Positions 21,323-64,000 of a stretch of 64,000 nt of DNA are shown here, piece after piece; within the stretch, counting starts at the first letter, position 1, and each line of letters begins with the position of its first letter. The stretch is from Aplysia californica (lineage: Eukaryota > Mollusca > Gastropoda > Aplysiida > Aplysiidae). Location: assembly GCF_000002075.1 (NCBI RefSeq), contig NW_004797300.1:2242075-2306074 (forward strand), read 5' to 3'. A program made the translations under genes and the position numbers. The notes beneath the pieces are model-generated. The model was not told the DNA's origin, searched no databases, and saw only the letters and a list, made by a program, of their open reading frames with translations.

Positions 21323-23263
21323 ACAGTTTTTTAAAAACAAATTCAATAGAGACAAAAACTATGTAAGGAATGTTTGAGAAGCTTTTAAAGCTGCTGCACA
21401 TGAGCAAATACAATCATTTAACGAACATGAGACATGAGAGGCAATGATTTCAATATGGTTTGATGTGAATAATGCAATAATATAAAGTCAACAGGTACAA
21501 CAGCATTTCTGCTCACATTAAAACTGACGCTAACAGGAAACATAGTTTGACTGCCACAAGCAGGATGCATGAATTATCTTAGATAATTTAAACATTTTTA
21601 AGATATATAATATATTTTAATTAATATATTCATAAACCTATGACAGTACCTGGTATTGGTAGTAAACATGGAAAAAATAATTTAATTCACAACTTTAATC
21701 TTCATCAAGAATAAAGATAGTCATGTGGTAACATTGTCAGAAAAAAAAGCGTTTGGATGCTGTTGAGTATGCTTGAAAATAAAAAGTTGATCTTGCTCAA
21801 ACACATTTAGAATAACAGTAATCTAATAATGACTGTACTGCAATGAAACTGCTCTAGACTGGCAGCTAAGGTATAAATAGCTCCCACCATGAGAAGATTG
21901 ATTTTGACTGGTTGTAAATTTCTAATGCCCCCCTCCCCCCCCAACGACACATCATGTGTAATTTAGATTTTTAGGACTTGAGCTGTTTTGATCCTGCTTG
22001 TCAGGGCCAACACGGGCTATGTGGTGAATAACACACCAATAGGCGAACAGAGACACTTGATAAAATAATCTCCCAAAATTAAAAACCTGTAAATTTTTTG
22101 CCATATAGACAGGCTGAAGGGCTAGAACTCAGATGGCCGCTGGATTGGAAAAGTAAAAAGTACCTCCCAACATTGCAACTGAACTTATATCTTTCTCAGC
22201 CATTAGCAGAGAACCTAACTACTTAACATCATAGACATCAGTCCAGAGCAGTTTGTCATTGCCTGCTCAGTACAAGTGTTCTTAGATATGAAAATAAATA
22301 TTGTTATTTGGTCATAATAAGCCCTAATTTATTCATTTATAAGGCACTGTGTCTTTGAAAGGGTACCACCTTGTGAATTTAATTTCGTTTTCATTTTAAA
22401 ATCATGACGAGATTATAAATACTGTGTCATAACAAAAGGACTCTAGACAGAGTGAAAGAATGGAATCTTTAGTGGTATAATTTTGAACAAAGCAAAATGT
22501 AAAACATTCTTTAAAAAAAAAAAGGTTCCAACATAAACCCGGTATCTGATTAAATCAGAAAGAATACAAAGTTCTACCCTTTCTTTCCTCCTCCCTTTTT
22601 TCTCCTTGTTTGTCATCATAAAAGATAACAGCAGAGTTCTCTCGACAACAACATGAACAAGTGAAATATGAAAAAACAAACAACAATCAAGGGATCAATT
22701 GTTTCAATAACAATTCTGTAAAAATCTGCTGCAGTGGCAGAAAACACAGCCAATTTTAGATTTTGAGCATAAAAAGGGCCAGGTGATGAGTGTAGAAAAT
22801 AAAAGCAAAAATTAGGCCTGTTGAATGGCCAGTGGAAAACTCATCCACTGGGGAAAATGGAAAGGTCAAACGAGTGTATGTGTTGATAACAAAACAAGAT
22901 AAAACAGCAGTATGACGGATAAGAGACTATATTGTTGATAATGGTTAACAGATCCCACACATGGACGTAGAAAGACCAATGGATAAGACACATGAATGGA
23001 GAAAGACTATCAAATTAAACATGCCACAGTAGAAAGACCTTTGAACTTGATGCATCTTTCCAGGAAGGCATAATTAATGGACTGCCCAGGCCACTGCTGA
23101 TGAATGTCCAATGGATCCAACATGTCATCACAGAACAACAGTGAACAGACTCTACAAATTATTTTTAGAAAGGCTAAAAGTACCACTACATACACATCAT
23201 AGGAGGAAATTTAAATGGGTTCCCAGAACAAAGGTCATTGTAGAAAGCCTGAAAAAATCAGTT

Positions 23264-23345
23264 CATGGGGTGCTCCGTTAGCTCAGTTTATATTATGTTG
23301 GAGCAGATGGTCCTGGTTCAAACCCAACTGGAATTTATAGAACTC
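23264..23345 (+). other. tRNA-like fragment
   Basis: TGCTCCGTTAGCTCAGTTTA and GGTTCAAACCCAACTGGAA resemble pol III A and B boxes. I could not fold a complete cloverleaf, so it is more likely an old SINE head or tRNA pseudogene than a functional tRNA. Confidence 0.3.
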
Positions 23346-24767
23346 AGGTTGTTTTTAGAAATTTTCAAGGCTCTCAACCCAACAGGCAGGGTCTTATTGG
23401 AAATGGACATTAAATTTGAAAGTGCTGCATCTGAAACTACCAAACAGAGTCGAAAGAGGCATTAAATCCTTGCACTTTTATTTACTTATTTCAGCGACAA
23501 AGACAAGATAATGGGTGATATCTTCCTTTCTACAATGGACAGCAATGAGAAAGAACTAGCAAAATGCATACAAAAAGGATTTCCTTAGCTTGATGGATAC
23601 CGTAAAGACACTGTGATCGTGAGGAATGGCATATATATAAAAATAAAAATAACCCTGGAATAAGGAATACAATATTAGCAATTGTATATATTGGATTAAA
23701 CTGTTGAAAAAAGAACAATGTAAAGTCGACACATCTTTGGAAATAAATAGTAAACAAATATGGTACTAAAAAACAATAGGGCAATAGCATAACTCCACAC
23801 CTGCCCTCATCCCTGAAAAAAGCTACTTGATATTTCTGCCTTTGACCTCAGTCGAGTGGAATGTCTCAAATTGTTTTGCAAACATAAAAACCCCCCATCT
23901 CATGGGGAAGAGCAAAAGGTTAAAACATTTGTGACTTTAAACTGTCACCTTGGAGTACAAAAAGTACAAAGCTCTCTCTCTTGACTGTTGGGAATGATGC
24001 AAAAGTTTGGCAAATTATGCTTTAGCATATAATGTTTAAAACAAAAAGTATCCTGCAATGAAAGTTTGAGGGTTGCCAAGGAATAAAAGAGCAACACAGA
24101 TGAAGCCAACAATTAAACCAATTCCCATAATAGGGAACAATTTTGTGTTGCGAAATGTCATCATGTATGAACCTCTGATTAATGACACATCATGGAAATG
24201 GATTCAAGGGTGAAAGTCTCTGCGTTGCTGGATTAAAAACAACTGGTTATAAATATGAACAATGAAACGAAATAACCAGTTACATGAAAAAAAAATCTCC
24301 TGAGCTTATTAACCGCATCAATGGTTTACATTGGTATTAAAGGCAACAGTGGTATAGATTAAAAAGAGACAATATCGTTTAAAGAAGCCTTGGCTTCCAC
24401 ATATAACAATGGTTTGTATTGTTTACTCTGTTGAAGATAATTAACACCTTGATAGAGATATAGAGTAGACAATATAACTCGTCAGGGACTCATGCACGCC
24501 TACACATATACATACACACTCACCCTTTCTCTCTTACACACACACAGTACTCTAAACATACAATACGCTCGCATACACACACATGCACCGGGGTTGAGAG
24601 AGCATAATATTGTACCTTTGCCGAAACAACCACCGGCTTGCGTAGTTTTCATATCTTTCGCCCACAGAAAGAATAGATATATTTTTGGTTTTCGGTACCT
24701 GCCTTGGCTTGAAAACATGAACAACAGAGTCACACTAGATATTTGCTACAATAAAAACTAGTTTTTA

Positions 24768-24937
24768 GTTTTAGTAGAGGTGCACGCAACTGCATAAGGT
24801 CACATGAACGCCAGAAGATTAGAGGTGTTACAAGAGAGTAACAAACATAAAAAAGAAGAAGGGGAGATAAGGACGATAGATGTTAGATAGGAAAGAAGAA
24901 ACAAACCACACCAGAGCACCCGCTAATCACCCACATA
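24768..24937 (-). mobile_element. R1 SINE-like repeat with target duplication
   Basis: R1 copy flanked by ATAAAAACTAGT (24752-24763 and 24935-24946), a 12-bp target duplication. The TTTTACGGCGCT segment is partly deleted. Confidence 0.8.
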
Positions 24938-25354
24938 AAAACTAGTATGCAACTAGACCTGCCAAGTACTCCTATAAAATCGAAGCCTATTATTTTTACT
25001 TCTATGGAAGAACTTTGATTGAATTTGCATAAAATCAAATTTTTCCTTGAAAGCCGCTTCCATCAGTTGTAAGCAACTTATCATAAATGAAAAGCAAAGT
25101 CCCCAGGTTTATTTTAAAAATTAGCGTGAACTATTGTAAGTAACATGAAAAATGCACATTTCTGTTCGCACCTATTTGTGTGTATTTGTAATACACATTT
25201 ATTTGCTACCACCAATTTGTAACATAATCTGACTCAACTGGGGTTCCGGAGACTGGTTCTTACACCAAAACTTTGACTTTTTTAGGGAGGATACTGAGTA
25301 ACTTCTATCTAGTTTTGGTCATGGAGGGGTTGGCAGGTCTATGCAACCCTTTTG

Positions 25355-25885
25355 TTTGTTTGTTTTTGTAAAGTGTTTTACGGCGCTCGCAACTGCATAA
25401 GGTCATTATATGAGCGCACGGGATACACCTAATATTTTCAGTTGGTAGGAAATTTGGAATTTTGCCCGGGTGGTGGCCGAAGCCTACTCTTATCGATTTT
25501 AGACCACCAAGGGATCTTTAACGTGCGCAACTTGCACATGGGCCCTCCGAGATTTTTTGCCCTTGTACGAGAAGGCTAGGTGTAGATCTTTCCTACCAGA
25601 AGATCAGGGGTGTGGCAGAAAGACAGCAGTAAGGAGGAGCCAAGGAGTAGCAGTAGAAAGGCTGCAGAAAGAGTCAGGAGCCCAGAGGAGGGGGCAAAGG
25701 AGGCGTAGGGGTGGGGGCAGAAAGTGGAAATGAAAACAGACAACAGAACATTGTTAGAGAGCAGGAAAGGAGGTGAAAGAAGACAATTTTTAGAGAAGAA
25801 AATTTTTTCGGTCGCTACCCGGAATCGAACCCGGGACCTTTGAATGAGAGGCCAACACCTTAACCTCTAGGCCACGAGAGCCCCC
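25355..25885 (-). mobile_element. tRNA-head SINE family A, full length with target duplication
   Basis: A 531-bp copy flanked by the 13-bp duplication TGCAACCCTTTTG (25342-25354 and 25886-25898). Read on the minus strand it starts with a tRNA-like head (B box GGGTTCGATTCCGGG). It ends with GCAGTTGCGAGCGCCGTAAA and a short A/C-rich tail. This copy defines the family ends. It lies in the putative ATP11B 3' UTR. Confidence 0.88.
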
Positions 25886-26427
25886 TGCAACCCTTTGATG
25901 CAAAAGAGCAAAAAAGAAAACAAAGAAAAGACTAACCAACAAGTAGTTATGGTGAAAACATTACTATAGCAAACAAAGAAGATTTGGCATCTGATGTCAA
26001 TATGGTGTTCAAAAGGAGGACAAATCATGATATATGAAAAATCGCCTTACATTTTTTTGTGAAAAGGTATACATTCGATGAGTCCTAGAAAAAAATATTT
26101 TCCTCATTGTTGTCCTTCAACCCTCAAATTATTACACATTTAGAGGATCTGAATTGTGGCACAAAGCACAGGAATGATAACTTTAACATTATTTCCAGCT
26201 GGAAAATGTGGTTTGCAATGTAATTTCCTTCTCATTCTCAGCAGCACAGAGGAAATTTTGCAGTCAAGGTACACATAGTTTTATAAAAATATAAAATTAT
26301 ACTTTAAACAGTAATTTTCGAATAAATAAGTTTAGAAAGATAAGTGTGACCAGACCCAATCCCTTCCTCAACTCAACAGTCAACTCCTCATCACCTCCCC
26401 CTCAAATTAAATATATTTAATCAATTA

Positions 26428-26474
<47 letters not shown>

Positions 26475-28891
26475 TTGGGGGTCTAAAAGAAGGCAACAAC
26501 AGAACCTGATTTATAAACCAACTGATCAACTACCCCTAAAAATACCCTGCAAGTGAGTACATTGTACTGAAACTAGTCCATCAGCATTTCGCTCGGTGTA
26601 TACAAAATCTGAAAATACATCTGAGTAACAAAATAATACATAATATCATCATACTCTTAGAAAAAGCAAAAGAAGATTTTACACTTTTGTGACGCATAGG
26701 TGGGCAAATCTGTATGAAAAAAATGAGTATGTAACAAGTAAAACAGACACTTATCTTGATATAAAAAGAAAGACAAAAAAACAAAAATACGTAACTAACT
26801 GGGTTTTAAAAAACATGGATTTTAGCCCTACCATCTTATGGTGCTGAATATTTTCAGGAACCCAGAGGACTAAAAAGCTTCCAAACACAGGTTTTCACTT
26901 CTCTAGCAGGATGCCATCTAAAATATTATGCTCATGTACTAATATTCACAAAGTCACTCAGTTTCTCTCAGACAGAGAAACTGCACATACAACACACACA
27001 CACACAAACAGACACACACACACACACACTCCCACACACACACACATATACATCGCTGCTGCTATTCCATGTGAAATATAATGCAGCACGCTCTAACTCA
27101 ATATACAGACAGAAAACAGTCATCAAAATCTTGTGTAAATTCTATGATGATAATGACTTTTGAAGTACTGTATGTGTATCTTAAAGCTTGAATAAACAGA
27201 GCTTCGGAACATTTGTGTGGAGGCCTGAGAAAACCAAAGATCAGTTGCACTGACCAAAATTGAGTTATATGGTCCAACCCTAGCCCCCCCCCCCCGCCTA
27301 AAAAAAAAATCCCCAAAACTTTGGATTAAGCTAAAAAAAAAAAGAAAACAGTGAACAAAGCAACATCTTTTCCTTCAATTTAAATAAAAGGTTTTCAACA
27401 GATAATGTTTTTAAATGCGTTACTGCTGGTAAAATTTCTTCTTGCCCTTCCTCTTACCCAGTATAAAGCAAAGATTCCACTCATCATATCACATCTACTT
27501 TCCCAGTGACAACACACTAGTAGAATTGAACATTTTTAGCCAAGAGTATTGTATATTGTTGGAAAGGAAAGAGAAATAAAAAGTAGTCAAGAAAATCAAC
27601 TTAAAATGCTCTTACAGTTTGTACATAAAAAAATTTATACTAACCGTTCAGCTGTTTTCCTCTGTTTTGTCATTCATGGGGTTGTTGACTTAAAACAAAT
27701 TTACATCCATGAATTATAACACATTTTATTTTCTTCACAACTTTTAAAGTTTTCCTATGCCACAATACAATTGCCAATACGACTGAAACTGATGAAAAGT
27801 AAGTGGGATTAAACAGTAACAAAAAAAAAACTCCAACTGATTCCTTTCCAGGCCATTTGTGATGTGAACTTTCTACAGATAAGACAGCCCAATCACGACA
27901 TACATTTTGTCCGTACAACATTATCTGAATACAAACAAGCAACAGCAAAGTTCTTAAAATAAAAATGAGAGCGGACTGCTGTTTTAAATCCTTCACAAAG
28001 AAATAAGATTGTTTGATACCTACAGTGAAACTATAGACAAATGCACAAAGCAAAAATGGCATCATCATAAAACAAGCAAAAAAGAAAAACAGACATGAAA
28101 TCAACCAGTTAAGCAGTGACACTACATCTTCATCAGAAATATTATCTGCAACAAAATTATTGGCCTGAATAATTGGTTATTATGGCAGAAATATAAAAAC
28201 ATTATAACATTTAGTTTTGAGACCTGATAATTGAAATATTATAAAGTGTAAGATGCTTGCATAATATATATACACAAAAAATATTCATGTTCAAGCAACA
28301 ATAGAATAACATCAATAATTTTGTCATGGAAATTCGAAAAAAAACCCATTCTTGTGAGTTCATGACTGAGACTTTTTCCTAGTCCTTGTAATCAGAAAGG
28401 CTGTCAAGTCTAACAACATGCATCCACATCAGTCTACACACATGCACGCTCATACATACACACCAAGAAATCGAATCACATGCATGCAGAAATATAAACA
28501 CAAAGAAAGACAACTGTAATCAGAATAATTTAACAATGTAGTATTTTAAATAATATGCTCAAGGGGATTGGTGGAATGTACCAAACTGTGGAATGTACAG
28601 AACTCTTTCAATGAACCAAATTGTCCTCTGTACACAAAATGGCAATTGACAAAGAAAATGCATGTCTTTGCATCCCACTTTCTAAGTCTGGCTTAAAGTT
28701 CATCGCCCCTTCACTGTTTGAAAGGCTGTCTACGATCTGCATGCAGACAAACAACAATCTCCAGCTTCTCCTCCATTCAATGAAGTATTTATATTCACTC
28801 AGATATATGGACAGTACAGTGGAGTCCACTCAAACCAAACACATTTGCTCCGAAAACAGCAGTAAACTGAAAAAAAAAATAGAATCCCCAT

Positions 28892-29003
28892 GCTATTTGT
28901 TCCCATTTTTTTTCTTTGCAATTTGTTCCCATTTTTTTCTTTTGCTATTTGTTCCCATTTTTTTTCTTTGCTATTTGTTCCCATTTTTTTTCCTTTGCTA
29001 TTT
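28892..29003. repeat. About 27-bp tandem repeat, 4 units
   Basis: Units of the type CTATTTGTTCCCATTTTTTT plus TCTTTG with small T-run length changes, in the putative 3' UTR. Confidence 0.85.
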
Positions 29004-29746
29004 GCACAAATCTCAAAACAGAAAACCTGACCAAACTGAAGACTATCCAGCAGGCCCGCATTATTCGATCTAAGGGGACTGGACTGTATTATGATAAGTT
29101 GAATAGTTCATCCACAGAATGAAGAAAACAGGCGCTTTGTTCAACAGGACAAAGGTACTGTTTTGAAAGCACTGTTAGTTAATATTATACCTTAAGACAT
29201 CATAGAAGGAATTTTGAAATTCGTTCGTTCCTAATCAAACCTAAAAAAAGATTGCAGCCTTCATGTCCATAACGCATAACACAGTCTGTTTCACTACAAC
29301 AAAAAAAAAGGTTGAAATATCCAGACCTCTGGGAGCTTTTCTACAGAAAATGGAATCTGCAATTCAAAAGTCAAGCCTTGTTCTAGAAGATGAAGATTGT
29401 GGTGATGGCAGGTCAGTTTTTTAAATTTTCTCATCCTGCAAAAAGAAATCACAGAAGGTCACTTCCAATTTTAAACTAGAGCCACACATATGAGGCAGGA
29501 TTTCTGGAAACTTATGGGACTAAAAAAAAATAAACCCAAAACCCCTCATAAAAGTGGAATTCTTCTTTCAATCCAAAGTAAAAATCTTTCCAACAAGAAA
29601 CTTGGATCCTTCTTTCATCTAGCAATGCTGAAATTATCCAGGAAAGTTCGCAGTTCTTGCAGTACCCAAGTCAAGTCCTAGAGATCACATGTGTCCTGTA
29701 TCTCATGTCCCAGGAAACCACCGACACGTCTTCCCTTGCAGCGTAC

Positions 29747-63128
<33,382 letters not shown>

Positions 63129-63362
63129 CTTTAGAGGTTCGGAAAGAGAGAACAAAAATAAATGTGGAGAAAATACTTGTAACCCTTCCCCCCAAATATG
63201 TACATTATCCTAAACCAATCAACCCTGTGACAAACAGAACTCTTTTTCACCAGCATCCTCTATTGCTCAGAATTCTCACCCTCACATTTTTCCTTCTTCC
63301 GAATCTGTAATAGGCCTACAGGATTTAAGCGACATGTTTTATTCATTTCTTTAAATCTAAAT

Positions 63363-63812
63363 TTTTGGTAAGCGTTTTACGGCGCTCGTAACTGCATAAG
63401 GACATATGAGTACGCGGGACACATCAAACATTTTCAGTTGGTAGGAAATTTTGAATTTTGCCCGAGTGGCGCCGAAGCCTATTCTTACTGACAAACAAGG
63501 GATTTTTAAAGTGCATTGCACACGCAACCTCAAAGATTTTTCCCCCTTGACCGAGAAGGCTAAGTGTAGATCTTACCTACCATAAGATCAGGGGTGTGGT
63601 TGAAAGACAGCAGTAAGAAGGAGCCAAGGAGTAGCAGCAGAAAGGCTGCAGAAAGAGTCAGAAGCCAAGAGGAGGGAGCAAAAGAGGTGAGGGGGTGGGG
63701 GCAGGAAGGGGAGACGAAAGTAGACCACAGACAATTTCAGACAAGAAAAATTTTCGTTGCTATCTGGATTCGAACTAAGAACCTATTCAATGAGAGGTGA
63801 ACACTAGGGCTG
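63363..63812 (-). mobile_element. tRNA-head SINE family A
   Basis: Diverged copy with the shared tail at its left end (TTACGGCGCTCGTAACTGCA) and a degraded tRNA-like head near 63760-63812. It lies upstream of the first ATP11B-like exon in the window. Confidence 0.75.
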
Positions 63813-64000
63813 GATTCTGCTCAATTAATCGAAGGCTTGCAAAGCAGCGGACGGCTTGCGCTAGAGGCTTGCGAGCAGGCTTGAGCTTTGCCTCCCGCTT
63901 GCTCCGGTGAGTTGTGACTCGCGGACAGTCCTGCTGTACTGTGTCGTGACGCCGCGAACTCTCGTGGCTGTGGGCTCATTACATAATAGAAGATTCTCTG

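Larger units (their letters stand above)
21300..29746 (-). other. Putative very long 3' UTR of the ATP11B-like gene
   Basis: About 8.4 kb of AT-rich sequence after the stop, without recognisable exons. It holds two SINE insertions (24768-24937 and 25355-25885), an AT microsatellite (26430-26470), a CA-rich run (26996-27045) and a 27-bp tandem repeat (28892-29003). AATAAA on the minus strand at 21322-21317 could be the distal polyadenylation site. Nearer AT-rich sites cannot be excluded. Transcription of the whole region is inference. Confidence 0.35.

Overview
The window is eukaryotic nuclear DNA from an animal. It has long introns with GT-AG boundaries, tRNA-derived SINEs, MITEs, LINE 3' ends and very long GA/GT/TA microsatellites. 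The protein and repeat character suggests a lophotrochozoan, possibly a mollusc; this is inference, since no species-diagnostic sequence was recognised. Two host genes can be reconstructed. Both are on the minus strand, head to tail.

Gene 1 is RPL8 (cytosolic ribosomal protein L8/uL2), complete in six coding exons from 13853 down to 5250. The exons join in frame to 257 residues, the usual length. A likely non-coding 5' exon and a TOP-type start lie near 14009-14054. The polyadenylation signal is only about 25 bases after the stop. Its introns look like RNA hosts. Two tandem copies of a box C/D snoRNA candidate carry a 17-base antisense match to conserved 28S rRNA. A pair of about 195-base two-hairpin, H/ACA-like blocks sits in two different introns.

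Gene 2 is the 3' two thirds of a P4-ATPase (phospholipid flippase) closest to ATP11B/ATP11. Sixteen coding exons run from 63128 down to 29747. They join in one frame to about 669 residues, from the nucleotide-binding domain through the P-domain and TM5-TM10 to a cytosolic tail. The 5' part lies beyond the right edge. The roughly 40-residue segment just before the VWVLTGDK motif is not encoded in the window. The gene also holds a decayed copy of one exon, tandem partial copies of another exon end, a stop codon inside a strong splice donor, and possibly a very long 3' UTR (about 21.3-29.7 kb).

Layout: 1-5.2 kb, repeat-rich flank with nested MITEs and a decayed integrase relic; 5.2-14.1 kb, RPL8; 14.1-21.3 kb, intergenic repeats and microsatellites; 21.3-29.7 kb, AT-rich putative 3' UTR; 29.7-63.1 kb, ATP11B-like exons and introns; 63.1-64 kb, intron and SINE. 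A 100-N gap at 38363 is followed by a 2.7-kb block repeated about 99% identically at 48.3-51.0 kb. The junction pattern indicates a falsely retained haplotype rather than a real duplication.

Interspersed repeats dominate the rest. They comprise a SINE-like family of about 170-220 bp (here R1), two tRNA-headed SINE families (here A and B), a MULE-type element with a 9-bp target duplication, TA-flanked MITEs, a 34-bp perfect palindrome with an 8-bp target duplication, and LINE C-terminal fragments. R1 and SINE A share their 3' tail sequence.
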